A stretch of DNA of 64,000 bases from Subtercola endophyticus (lineage in GTDB: Bacteria > Actinomycetota > Actinomycetes > Actinomycetales > Microbacteriaceae). The translations under genes were made by a program, and so were the position numbers. Numbering within the stretch: position 1 is the first letter of the stretch; every line of letters begins with the position of its first letter. The notes below the pieces were generated by a model, which ran no database searches, was not told where the DNA came from, and was given only the letters and a program-made list of their open reading frames with translations. Of this stretch, positions 7,053 to 15,439 are shown piece after piece. The stretch is taken from positions 3,038,001 through 3,102,000 of the forward strand of contig NZ_CP087997.1 in NCBI RefSeq assembly GCF_021044565.1. The letters are read 5' to 3'.

Positions 7053-8989
7053 CCGATTACGAATGGCAGCCGACTGCCGAATACATCGAGAACGCGAACG
7101 TCACCCGGCTCGGGCGCAGCAACGACCTGGCGACCCTGCCCGAGTTGCGAGCGCGGTCGGTCGCCGACATCGGCTGGTACTGGAACGCGGTGGTGGCGGA
7201 TCTCGGTCTGCCGTTCCGCACGCCGTACAACGAAGTCGTCGACGTCTCGGCGGGCATCGAGCGCCCCGAGTGGTTCACCGGGTCGACGATGAACATCGTC
7301 GACGCCTGCCTGACCCGCTGGCAGACGCCGCAGCACGCCGACAAGATCGCCGTGGCGCACGAGGCCGAAGACGGCACCGTCACGAAGCTGACCTATCGTG
7401 AAGTCGCACAACAGGCCGCCTCCATCGCGGCCGGGCTGAGCTCGCTCGGCGTGAAACGCGGCGACCCGGTTGCACTGTTTCTGCCGATGATTCCCGAGGC
7501 CGTGATCGCGTGTTACGCCATCGCGTCGCTCGGCGCCATCATCGTGCCGCTGTTCTCGGGTTTCGCACCCTCGGCCATTGCGGCGCGAATCCAGGACGCC
7601 GGGGCGGTCGCCGTGATCGTGGCCGATGGCACCCTTCGCCGCCACCGCCGTGTCGAAATGAAGAGACTGCTCGATGAGGCTGTGGCGAATTGCCCGAGCG
7701 TCGAGCACGTCATCGTGGTCGAGAACGTCGGGGGTGACACCGCGACATCCCCTCTCGACGTCGCGTGGAACACCCTGCTCGAGACGTCGACTGCGGCCGG
7801 CGAAGCGCTCGGAGTCTCCGCCACAGAAACGTTGCTGTTGGCGTACACCTCGGGCACCACCGGAAAGCCGAAGGGCGCCGTTCACACCCACGCCGGGTTC
7901 TTGGTGAAGACCGCCAGCGAAGTCGCCTACTCGTTCGACGTCGGGCCCGACGGGGTGTTCTGCTGGATCACCGACATGGGCTGGATCATGGGGCCGCTCT
8001 CGATCTTCGGCACGCACGCCAACGGGGCGACGCTCGTGCTCTACGAAGGCTCACCCGACGTTCCCGACATCGATCGGCTGTGGGCGCTCGTTCAGACCCA
8101 TCGGGTGACGATGCTCGGGGTTTCGCCGACACTGATTCGAACGCTGCGGGCGGCGAACTCGACCACCTACGCCGACTACGACCTGTCGAGCGTGCACGTT
8201 CTCGGCTCGACGGGAGAACCGTGGGATCCGAGCGCCTATGAATGGCTCGCCGTCGATGTTTTCGACGACCGCGTTCCGATCATCAACTTCTCGGGCGGAA
8301 CCGAGGTCGGCGGGTCGTTTCTCGCGCCCTACCCGGTCGAGACCATCCGCAGCTGTTCGCTCGGCGGCCCGTCGCTCGGCATGGATGTCGACGTGGTCGA
8401 CGCGAACGGCGACTCGGTGCGCGGCGAGGTGGGCGAGCTCGTCTGCCGTCAGCCCTGGCCGGCGATGACGCGCGGCATCTGGAAAGACGACGCCCGTTAC
8501 CTCGACGCGTACTGGAACACCTTTCCCGGCCTGTGGCACCACGGCGACTTCGCCCTCGTCGACGACGGCCAGTGGTTCATTCTCGGCCGATCAGACGACG
8601 TCATGAACGTGGCGGGCAAACGACTGGCGCCGGCCGAGGTCGAATCGGTGCTGATCACGCATCCCGCTGTGGTCGAGGCGGCCGCGGTCGGTGTGCCCGA
8701 CTCGACGAAGGGCGAGACCGTCTGGGCATTCTGGGTGCCACGCGCCTCCTCGACCGAAGACGTGTCAGACGAGTTGCGCGCTCTCGTTGCCAGCGAGCTG
8801 GGCAAACCGTTTGCGCCGTCGCTGGTGCGGCGCGTCAGCCAGCTGCCGAAGACCCGCTCACAGAAGATCATGCGGCGCGCGGTTCGAGCCGCCGCGCTCA
8901 ACCTGCCTCAGGGCGATCTGTCGGGGGCCGAGAATCCGGATGCGGTCGACGAGATCGCCCGCGCCGTGGGAAGCCAGACCACCAAATGA
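7049..8989 (+). CDS. acetyl-CoA-synthetase-like acyl-CoA synthetase
   Basis: A 646-residue AMP-binding enzyme with the N-terminal extension seen in acetyl/acetoacetyl-CoA synthetases (SVADIGWYWNAVVADLGLPF near residues 37-56). The P-loop is AYTSGTTGKPKGAVHTHAGF, followed by ITDMGWIMGP, NFSGGTEVGG, HGDFALVDDGQWFILGRSDD and the PKTRSQKIMRR lysine segment. It forms an acyl-CoA from acid, ATP and CoA; the lack of other specificity marks leaves the acid unknown. It starts four bases inside the upstream dehydrogenase gene (ATGA), so it is translationally coupled to it. Just after its stop begins an 18-bp tandem repeat. Confidence 0.88.
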   Translation: MTDYEWQPTAEYIENANVTRLGRSNDLATLPELRARSVADIGWYWNAVVADLGLPFRTPYNEVVDVSAGIERPEWFTGSTMNIVDACLTRWQTPQHADKIAVAHEAEDGTVTKLTYREVAQQAASIAAGLSSLGVKRGDPVALFLPMIPEAVIACYAIASLGAIIVPLFSGFAPSAIAARIQDAGAVAVIVADGTLRRHRRVEMKRLLDEAVANCPSVEHVIVVENVGGDTATSPLDVAWNTLLETSTAAGEALGVSATETLLLAYTSGTTGKPKGAVHTHAGFLVKTASEVAYSFDVGPDGVFCWITDMGWIMGPLSIFGTHANGATLVLYEGSPDVPDIDRLWALVQTHRVTMLGVSPTLIRTLRAANSTTYADYDLSSVHVLGSTGEPWDPSAYEWLAVDVFDDRVPIINFSGGTEVGGSFLAPYPVETIRSCSLGGPSLGMDVDVVDANGDSVRGEVGELVCRQPWPAMTRGIWKDDARYLDAYWNTFPGLWHHGDFALVDDGQWFILGRSDDVMNVAGKRLAPAEVESVLITHPAVVEAAAVGVPDSTKGETVWAFWVPRASSTEDVSDELRALVASELGKPFAPSLVRRVSQLPKTRSQKIMRRAVRAAALNLPQGDLSGAENPDAVDEIARAVGSQTTK

Positions 8990-9058
8990 CGGCGGATCAC
9001 CCCGTGACGCCGGATCACCGCATGAAGCCGGAGAACCACATGAAGCCGGAGAACCAGG
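8987..9058. repeat. 18-bp tandem repeat, four copies
   Basis: Four direct copies of an 18-base unit (first copy TGACGGCGGATCACCCCG; later copies drift to TGAAGCCGGAGAACCACA) begin exactly at the stop codon of the synthetase and fill the gap to the convergent GntR gene. Each copy starts with TGA in one frame. Another frame would encode a hexapeptide repeat (MKPENH type). No function is evident. Confidence 0.8.
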
Positions 9059-9065
9059 CTCGCGG

Positions 9066-9833
9066 TTACGGCAGCTCGATCTCGGCGCGTTCGTCGCGCT
9101 TCAGAATCTCTTGGGCGTAGGAATGCACATGGCGCTTCATACGACGCACGGCCGCCTCGCCGTCTTTGTCGCGGATGGCCGCGGTGATGGTCTCGTGCGA
9201 CCGGATCGTGGTGTGCCGCACCTCGGTGTCGACGAAGTTCTCGTCTTCGGTCGCGGTGTAGATCGCGCGCGACAGAGCCGTCATCATGCCCGAGAGCAGC
9301 TCGTTGTGACTCGCTCGCGCCACCGCGACGTGCCAGTCGACATTGGCCTGCAAGAACTTCGCCAGCCCGCCGGTGTCGTCGGAGATCGCCGCGTTGGCGG
9401 CATCGAGGGCGGCGAGGTCATCGTCGGTTCGGGCACTCGCCGCGAGCTGGGCGCAGAACGGCTCGATGGCCTCACGCGTCTCGAGCAACGCGGCGAGCCG
9501 AATCTGACGGCCGCGGATGAGCAGGTTGACGGTTCGCGCCATGGCCTCTTCGCCCGGCTGCTGCACGAAGGCGCCGCCGGTGCGTCCGGCCTTGATGCGG
9601 ATGAGACCCTGCACCTCGAGAATGCGCAGCGCCTCGCGTACGGTCGTGCGGCTCATTCCGGTCTGGGTGACGAGATCTCGTTCAGCGGGCAGCCCCATGC
9701 CCTCGGCGAATTCACCGGTCAGAATGCGCTCGCGAAGCTCGTTCGCCAGCACGTCAGACGCCTTCGGAACCTTCATCGGAGAGAGCTGGATCGACGAGCG
9801 CCCGCTTCGACCCTGCGCGTTCGTGTCCGACAT
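9066..9833 (-). CDS. GntR-family (FadR/FCD subfamily) transcriptional regulator
   Basis: A 255-residue regulator. The winged helix spans about residues 22-95, with PAERDLVTQTGMSRTTVREA and LRILEVQGLIRIKAGRTGG matching the GntR signature. The rest is an all-helical FCD ligand domain with the metal-site pattern DWHVAVARASHNELL and SHETITAAIRD...HVHSY. FCD regulators typically respond to acyl-CoA or organic acids and bind TNGTNNNACNA-type palindromes. The TGGTCWGWCC operators spread through this island fit that, so it is the best candidate for the pathway regulator (inference). AAGGGG lies five bases before ATG 9833. A degenerate operator overlaps its own divergent promoter, suggesting autoregulation. 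Confidence 0.9.
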   Translation of the reverse strand: MSDTNAQGRSGRSSIQLSPMKVPKASDVLANELRERILTGEFAEGMGLPAERDLVTQTGMSRTTVREALRILEVQGLIRIKAGRTGGAFVQQPGEEAMARTVNLLIRGRQIRLAALLETREAIEPFCAQLAASARTDDDLAALDAANAAISDDTGGLAKFLQANVDWHVAVARASHNELLSGMMTALSRAIYTATEDENFVDTEVRHTTIRSHETITAAIRDKDGEAAVRRMKRHVHSYAQEILKRDERAEIELP

Positions 9834-9847
9834 CGAATCCCCTTTTA

Positions 9848-9868
9848 TGGCCTGATATTTAGTCCCAA
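9848..9868 (+). promoter_or_regulatory. degenerate operator, site D, GntR/dehydrogenase divergent promoter
   Basis: TGGCCTGA, then ATTTAGTCCCAA. The half-sites resemble those of the island operator but with a shorter spacer, and a CAATG-TAT-CATTG inverted repeat follows (9866-9878). It lies between the GntR gene and the dehydrogenase at 9938. Confidence 0.35.
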
Positions 9869-9937
9869 TGTATCATTGACGCTTCGCCATTTACCGTTGA
9901 ACGGTACCTGTGCGGGCACCTCGCAAAGGAGCACCCC

Positions 9938-10993
9938 ATGCGGTGGGCAGTAGATCCAGAACAGCAGATGTTCATCGAAGCGTTCTCCGATTGGCTCGAT
10001 CGCTTCGCCACAGCAGAACGAGTGCGCGCCTGGCTCGACGAGGGCGATGCCGCGACATTCGAGAACGGACTCGCCGAAGAAGGCTGGCTGGCCGTCGGGC
10101 TGGCCGAGGAGCGCGGTGGCCAGGGCGGCGGGTTGCTCGAACTCGCCCTGATCGCCGAACAGCTCTCCCGGCGCGCCGCGCCGTCGTCGGCGTGGCTTGC
10201 AACAGTGCTCGCGCTGCCCGCGCTCGACGCAGAGCAGGCGACGGCCTTCGTCGAAGAGGGCCGCTTTCTCGCCCTCGCCGTAAGCGCCGACAGCGCGATG
10301 CTGGCGAGCGACTTCACCGTCGAAGCCGGCCTCATCAGCGGCGTAGCGCACACGGTGCTCGGCGCCGATCGGGCACACTCGCTCATCGTCTCGGCCGACG
10401 GCGCGCTCTATCTCGTCGAGGCGACCTCGCCGGGCGTCTCGATCGAGTCGACGCCGTTGCTCGACCGAAGCCGCAGTACTGCGACCGTGACCCTTACCGG
10501 CGCCACCGGTACCCCGCTCGAGGCCGACGCCGACGACGTTCTGACAACGGCGCGGCTTCGAGCCGCTGTTCTCGTGGCCGCCGACAGTCTCGGCGCAGCG
10601 TCGCGCCTGCTCGAGTTGGCCGTCGAATACAGCAAGCAGCGCACGCAGTTCGGCGCACCCATCGGGTCTTTCCAGGCGATGAAACACGCTGCCGCAACCA
10701 TGTTGGTCGACGAGGAAGCGACGCGTTCGATCGTGTACTTCGCAGCGGCATCCGTCGACCAGAACCTGCCCGAGAGCGCGCTTCACGCGGCGACCGCCAA
10801 GGCTCAGGGCACGGCGAACGGGTCGCATTCAGCGGAGTCTGCTCTCACCATGCACGGAGCCATCGGGTACACGTGGGAGCACGACCTGCAGCTTCTGTAC
10901 AAGCGCACCAAGCTCGACGTGCCGCTGTTCGGCAGCCCTGCCGAGTGGAACGAACGGATCGCCGAGGCATTGGTGCTGGTGCCGGTAGCCTAA
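9938..10993 (+). CDS. short acyl-CoA dehydrogenase (FadE beta-subunit-like)
   Basis: A 351-residue member of the acyl-CoA dehydrogenase family that is shorter and more degenerate than its neighbours. The N-terminal domain has GWLAVGLAEERGGQGGG, and the C-terminal domain has SKQRTQFGAPIGSFQAMKHA and ALTMHGAIGYTWEHDLQLLY. The typical TEPxxGSD flavin motif and the C-terminal catalytic Glu are absent. These are features of the small subunit in heteromeric dehydrogenases such as ChsE1-ChsE2 of steroid degraders. It would need a catalytic partner, most likely the 5871 or 11044 product (inference). The start is supported by AAAGGAGC about eight bases upstream. Confidence 0.82.
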   Translation: MRWAVDPEQQMFIEAFSDWLDRFATAERVRAWLDEGDAATFENGLAEEGWLAVGLAEERGGQGGGLLELALIAEQLSRRAAPSSAWLATVLALPALDAEQATAFVEEGRFLALAVSADSAMLASDFTVEAGLISGVAHTVLGADRAHSLIVSADGALYLVEATSPGVSIESTPLLDRSRSTATVTLTGATGTPLEADADDVLTTARLRAAVLVAADSLGAASRLLELAVEYSKQRTQFGAPIGSFQAMKHAAATMLVDEEATRSIVYFAAASVDQNLPESALHAATAKAQGTANGSHSAESALTMHGAIGYTWEHDLQLLYKRTKLDVPLFGSPAEWNERIAEALVLVPVA

Positions 10994-10994
10994 A

Positions 10995-11023
10995 TGGTCA
11001 GTCCTTTGATAAGGTAAGTCCAA
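10995..11023 (+). promoter_or_regulatory. candidate FadR/GntR-type operator, site E
   Basis: TGGTCAGTCC, ten bases, TAAGTCCAA, with a -10-like GATAAGGTAA in the spacer. It lies just after the stop of the 9938 gene and 20 bases before the 11044 start. It marks an internal promoter for the long downstream operon. Confidence 0.6.
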
Positions 11024-11043
11024 GAACGCGAAACGGAGTCATT

Positions 11044-12210
11044 GTGGATTTTGAGCTCACCGAAGACCAGGTGACGATACGCGACGCCGTCACCGACCTC
11101 GCCAAGCGGTTCGACGACGAATACTGGATGCACAAAGACCTCGACAAAGAATTTCCCACCGAGTTCTACAACGCCATGGCCGAGGGCGGCTGGCTCGGCA
11201 TCACTACTCCCGAAGAATACGGCGGTCACGGTTTCGGCATCACCGAGGCGTCGCTTCTCATCGAGGCGGTTGCCGCATCGGGAGGCGGAATGAACGCCGC
11301 TAGTTCGATCCATCTCAGCATCTTCGGCATGCACCCGGTCATCGTGCACGGCTCCGACGAGATGAAGCAGCAGAACCTGCCGCGCATCGTGAACGGCGAC
11401 CTGCACGTCTGTTTCGGCGTGACCGAACCCGACGCCGGGCTCGACACGACCCGCATCACGACCTTCGCCAAACGCGACGGCGATCACTACGTGGTCAACG
11501 GTAAGAAGGTGTGGATCTCGAAGGCCATGGAGTCAGAGAAGATTCTGCTGCTGACCCGCACGGCGAAGTTCGAAGACTCCCCCAAGAAGACCGACGGCTT
11601 GACCCTCTTCTTCACCGACCTCGACCGCTCGGCAATCGACGTGAAGCCCATCAAGAAGATGGGCCGCAACGCCGTCAGCTCTAACGAACTCTTCATCGAC
11701 AACCTGCACATTCCGGTCGAAGACCGCATCGGCGAAGAAGGCAAAGGCTTTCGCTACATTCTCGACGGCCTGAACCCCGAACGGATGCTCGTCGCAGCCG
11801 AAGCGCTCGGAATCGGCCGAGCCGCCCTTCGCCGTGCGGTGCAGTACGGCAACGACCGTCACGTCTTCGGCCGGCCCATCGGCATGAACCAGGGGCTGCA
11901 GTTTCCGCTCGCCGATGCGCTCGCCCGGCTCGATGCTGCAGAGCTGATGCTGCGCAAGGCCACCTGGCTCTACGACAAGGGCCTGCCGTGCGCCCGCGAG
12001 GCGAACATGGCGAAATACCTCTGCGCCGACGCCGGCTTCGAGGCCGCCGACCGCGCGCTGCAGACGCACGGCGGCATGGGTTACGCCGAGGAGTACCACG
12101 TGGCGCGTTACTTCAGAGAGTCCCGGCTGCTGCGCATCGCTCCGCTCAGCCAGGAGATGGTGCTCAACTACATCGGCGAGCACGTGCTCGGTCTGCCGAG
12201 GAGCTACTGA
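11044..12210 (+). CDS. acyl-CoA dehydrogenase, FadE type
   Basis: A 388-residue flavoenzyme starting at GTG 11044 (ACGGAG seven bases upstream). Motifs are GITTPEEYGGHGFG in the N-terminal domain, GVTEPDAGLDTTRI at the flavin site, YGNDRHVFGRPIGMNQGLQF and QTHGGMGYAEEYHVARYFRE in the C-terminal domain. The usual C-terminal catalytic Glu is not at its place (RIAPLSQEM). The Glu in LNPERMLVAAEALGIG is the probable alternative base. It is the first gene of a tightly overlapping run: dehydrogenase, SDR, thiolase, CoA transferase, then lyase, BadH, BadK and BadI. The operon logic is oxidation of a CoA-bound acid by beta-oxidation-like steps. Confidence 0.9.
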   Translation: MDFELTEDQVTIRDAVTDLAKRFDDEYWMHKDLDKEFPTEFYNAMAEGGWLGITTPEEYGGHGFGITEASLLIEAVAASGGGMNAASSIHLSIFGMHPVIVHGSDEMKQQNLPRIVNGDLHVCFGVTEPDAGLDTTRITTFAKRDGDHYVVNGKKVWISKAMESEKILLLTRTAKFEDSPKKTDGLTLFFTDLDRSAIDVKPIKKMGRNAVSSNELFIDNLHIPVEDRIGEEGKGFRYILDGLNPERMLVAAEALGIGRAALRRAVQYGNDRHVFGRPIGMNQGLQFPLADALARLDAAELMLRKATWLYDKGLPCAREANMAKYLCADAGFEAADRALQTHGGMGYAEEYHVARYFRESRLLRIAPLSQEMVLNYIGEHVLGLPRSY

Positions 12211-12959
12211 TGGGCATCCTCTCGGGGCGGTCGGCGCTGGTGACGGGCGCGGGCGGCGGAATCGGTGCAGCGGTGTCTCGTGCACTCGCGCGAAACGGGG
12301 CCGCCGTACTGGTCACCGACATCTATGCCGAGGCGGCACAGGCGGTGGCCGATGCCATCGTGGCCGACGGCTTCACCGCCGAAGCGTTCGCGTTCGACGT
12401 TCGCGACAGCTCGGCTGCCGCTGACGCTGCTGCGGCGGCCGCCCGTCTCGCCGACGGCGTGCTGCACATTCTCGTCAACAACGCCGGTGCGATCGCGCCC
12501 GCGATGTTCAAGAACCTCGACGAAGACGACTTTCGCCGCATCGTGGAGATTCACCTGATGGGCAGTTTCAACTGCAGCAAGGCAGCGCTCGGCTACCTTC
12601 CCGACGACGGCTCGGGGCGCATCATCAATGTGACCTCCGCCGCCGGCATCGTGGGCACCATCGGGCAGGCGAACTACGGCGCGGCGAAGGCCGGCATCAT
12701 CGGGCTGACAAAATCGTTGGCCAAAGAGCTGGCTCGCCGGGCGATCACCGTGAACGCGATCGCACCGCTCGCTGCGACGGCCATGACGCAGAACATTCGC
12801 GACAACGAGAAGCTGGCCGCGGTCACGCTCGCCCGCATTCCCCTCGGCCGGTGGGCCGAACCCGACGAGATCGCCGAGACGTTCGTCTTCTTCGCCTCAG
12901 ACGCGGCGGGGTACATCACGGGGCAAGTACTGCCGGTCGACGGTGGAACGGTGATCTGA
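12210..12959 (+). CDS. SDR, 3-hydroxyacyl-CoA dehydrogenase/FabG-like
   Basis: A 249-residue short-chain dehydrogenase with all classical parts: VTGAGGGIGAAVSRAL (coenzyme), LVNNAGAIAP (NNAG), active site SAAGIVGTIGQANYGAAKAG (Ser, Tyr, Lys) and a C-terminal GYITGQVLPVDGG. It probably oxidises a 3-hydroxyacyl-CoA with NAD(P). The ATG overlaps the preceding stop in TGATG, and it overlaps the thiolase the same way, so the three genes are translationally coupled. The substrate is inferred only from the neighbours. Confidence 0.88.
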   Translation: MGILSGRSALVTGAGGGIGAAVSRALARNGAAVLVTDIYAEAAQAVADAIVADGFTAEAFAFDVRDSSAAADAAAAAARLADGVLHILVNNAGAIAPAMFKNLDEDDFRRIVEIHLMGSFNCSKAALGYLPDDGSGRIINVTSAAGIVGTIGQANYGAAKAGIIGLTKSLAKELARRAITVNAIAPLAATAMTQNIRDNEKLAAVTLARIPLGRWAEPDEIAETFVFFASDAAGYITGQVLPVDGGTVI

Positions 12960-14155
12960 TGGTCTTCGACAATCCCTTCATCGCTTCGGGCCGCGAGGCC
13001 CTCATCGCCGAGGCGGTGCGCACCCCCATGGGCAAGGCCAATCCCGAAAAAGGCTGGTTCCGCGACACGCACCCGAACGTGATGCTCGGAGCGGTGTACA
13101 CCGACCTACTGAACCGAAGCGGCATCGACCCGAGCGACATCGACGACCTCATCATCGGCTGCACCGCACAGTTCGGCGAGCAGTCCCGCAACATCGGGCG
13201 CAACGCCTGGCTCCAGGCCGGTTACCCGCCCGAGGTTCCCGCCGTGATGGTCGACCGGCGCTGCGGCTCGGCCCAGACCTCTGTCGCCATGGCCGCGGCG
13301 TTCGTCGCCTCGGGCACGCATGAGCTCGTGATCGCCGGCGGTGTAGAGAGCATGACCCACGTGCCGATGAACTCGGTCGGCAAAATCGAAGAGCTCTACG
13401 GCAAGGCCTGGCCGAAAGAACTGCTCGACCAGTACGAGATGGTCACCCAGGGCGAGAGCGCCGAACTCATCGCCGAACGCTGGAACATCAGCCGCACCGA
13501 GATGGACGAATTCGCCGTTCGATCGCATGCCCTGGCTGCTGCCGCCATAGCGGACGGGCGTTTCGACGCCGAGATGGTGCCCATGACCCTCGACGGCGAA
13601 CAGCGGATGAGCGATCAGAGCGTTCGCCCCGGCACCAGTCTCGACACCCTCGCCGGTCTGAAAACCGTGTTCCGCCCCGAGAACGGTCGCGTGACGGCGG
13701 GCACCTCGTCCCCACTAACCGATGGTGCCGCCGGCGTGCTGCTCGCATCGCGGGCCGCCTCCGAGAAGCACGGGCTGAAGATCAGGGCCAGAATCCTCGA
13801 CCAGACCACCGTGGGCGTCGACCCGATCATCATGCTCACCGGGCCCATTCCCGCGACGCGCAAACTGCTCGCGCGCAACGGCCTCACTATCGGCGATATC
13901 GACCTCATCGAGATCAACGAAGCCTTCGGCTCCGTGGTTCTGGCCTGGCAGCAAGAGCTCGAGCCCGACATGCAGCGGGTCAACGTGAACGGCGGCGCCA
14001 TCGCTCTCGGGCATCCGGTCGGTGCAACGGGCTCGCGCCTCATCGCCACCCTTCTCGCCGAGATGGAACGCCGCGACGTCGAACTCGGCCTCGTCACGAT
14101 GTGCTGCGGCGGCGGCCTCGGCACGGCCACGCTCATCCAGCGGCTCGAGACATGA
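12959..14155 (+). CDS. acetyl-CoA acetyltransferase/3-ketoacyl-CoA thiolase
   Basis: A 398-residue thiolase. The acylated Cys lies in VDRRCGSAQTS (about C102), the His in NGGAIALGHPVGATG and the second Cys in VTMCCGGGLGTA. NEAFGSVVLAWQQE is the usual NEAF loop. It cleaves a 3-ketoacyl-CoA with CoA, releasing acetyl- or propionyl-CoA. It sits between an SDR (TGATG overlap) and a CoA transferase (ATGA overlap), consistent with the last step of a beta-oxidation round. Whether it handles ring-opened dicarboxylyl-CoA or side-chain products cannot be decided here. Confidence 0.92.
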   Translation: MVFDNPFIASGREALIAEAVRTPMGKANPEKGWFRDTHPNVMLGAVYTDLLNRSGIDPSDIDDLIIGCTAQFGEQSRNIGRNAWLQAGYPPEVPAVMVDRRCGSAQTSVAMAAAFVASGTHELVIAGGVESMTHVPMNSVGKIEELYGKAWPKELLDQYEMVTQGESAELIAERWNISRTEMDEFAVRSHALAAAAIADGRFDAEMVPMTLDGEQRMSDQSVRPGTSLDTLAGLKTVFRPENGRVTAGTSSPLTDGAAGVLLASRAASEKHGLKIRARILDQTTVGVDPIIMLTGPIPATRKLLARNGLTIGDIDLIEINEAFGSVVLAWQQELEPDMQRVNVNGGAIALGHPVGATGSRLIATLLAEMERRDVELGLVTMCCGGGLGTATLIQRLET

Positions 14156-15387
14156 TAGATCTCACAGGCCTGATCAAGGCGGGCGATCAGGTCTGGTGGA
14201 GCCAGACCAGCGCAGAGCCGACCCCGCTCGTGCATGCCCTGCTCGACCAGCTGCACACCATCGGGCCGGTGACCGCGTTCGTGGGCCTGACCTTCGACAA
14301 GCGCGTCACTCGAACCCCGCCCGACGAACTGACCGTCATCTCGTATGGCGCCCTGGGCGACCTGCGGCACCTCAGCAAAGAGGGCCGGCTCGAGGTGATT
14401 CCCGCGAACTACTCGGCGTTGCCCGAACTGTTCGCCACCGGGGAACTGCCGTGCGACGTTGCGCTCGTGCAAGTCTCACCGCCCGACGAGAACGGGCTCT
14501 GCTCGCTCGGCGTCGGCGTCGACTACGCGGCAGACGCGCTGCGGCACACCCGCGTGATCATCGCCGAGATCAACGAACGGATGCCCGCCACCGTCGGCAG
14601 CGAACGCATCGCCCTCTCGCGGTTCGCCGCAACGGTGCGAACCGATAGGCCGTTGCTGCAAGCCCCGCTCACCTCACCGACGCCCGTCGACACGGCCATC
14701 GCGGCCGTCATCGCCGACCTGATCGAAGACGGCGACACCATTCAGCTCGGCGTCGGAGCCCTGCCCAGTGCCGTACTGGCCGATCTCAGCGAACACCGCG
14801 ACCTCGGCGTGCACTCGGGCCTGATCACCGACGGCGTTGCCGACCTCGTCGACCTCGGGGTGATCACCGGCGCCCGCAAAGAGATCGACACGGGCCTCAT
14901 CGTGACGGGCGCCGCCCTCGGCAGCACCGCCTTCTACGACCGGCTCGCTACGCTCCCGGTCGAATTCCGACCGGCCAGCTACACCCACGATCCAGGTACG
15001 TTGTCACTGCTGCGATCGCTCGTCTCGATCAACTCGGCCATCGAGGTCGACCTCAGTGGCCAGGTGAACGCCGAGATGCGGGGCGGCACCTATATCGGAG
15101 CCGTCGGCGGGCAGTCCGACTTCTCGAGGGCGGCGAGCCTGTCGGGTGCACGCTCGATCATCGCCGTGCGCTCTCGTGGCGGTTCGCACTCCACCATCGT
15201 TCCGATCGTCTCGACGGTCACCACTTCGCGCACCGACGTCGATGTCGTCGTCACCGAATACGGGGCGGCTCACCTCCGTGGCTGCGGATTCGCCGAACGC
15301 ACTCGGCGCTTGATCGACATCGCTGCGCCCGAACACCGCGAGGCGCTCGAGCGCGCCGCCGGCAGCCTTGCGGAGCTGACGGCATGA
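14152..15387 (+). CDS. acetyl-CoA hydrolase/4-hydroxybutyrate CoA-transferase family protein
   Basis: A 411-residue class I-like CoA transferase (AbfT/Cat1 family). The first half contains VQVSPPDENGLCSLGVGVDY. The second half contains LGVGALPSAVLADL, HSGLITDGVADLVD and the active-site region INSAIEVDLSGQVNAE, followed by GGQSDFSRAA and VTEYGAAHLRG. It would move CoA between acetyl-CoA or another donor and a pathway acid, providing ATP-free activation or recovery. Its start overlaps the thiolase stop by ATGA. The donor and acceptor are unknown. Confidence 0.88.
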   Translation: MIDLTGLIKAGDQVWWSQTSAEPTPLVHALLDQLHTIGPVTAFVGLTFDKRVTRTPPDELTVISYGALGDLRHLSKEGRLEVIPANYSALPELFATGELPCDVALVQVSPPDENGLCSLGVGVDYAADALRHTRVIIAEINERMPATVGSERIALSRFAATVRTDRPLLQAPLTSPTPVDTAIAAVIADLIEDGDTIQLGVGALPSAVLADLSEHRDLGVHSGLITDGVADLVDLGVITGARKEIDTGLIVTGAALGSTAFYDRLATLPVEFRPASYTHDPGTLSLLRSLVSINSAIEVDLSGQVNAEMRGGTYIGAVGGQSDFSRAASLSGARSIIAVRSRGGSHSTIVPIVSTVTTSRTDVDVVVTEYGAAHLRGCGFAERTRRLIDIAAPEHREALERAAGSLAELTA

Positions 15388-15439
15388 CCGCACGCACCAG
15401 CATGATCAGCATCACCAGCATCGAGAGAAGGAGACGCGC

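Noticed and set aside
8986..9120. 44-codon frame with hexapeptide repeat
   Set aside because: No ribosome site, it overlaps the GntR gene, and it is explained by the 18-bp DNA repeat.
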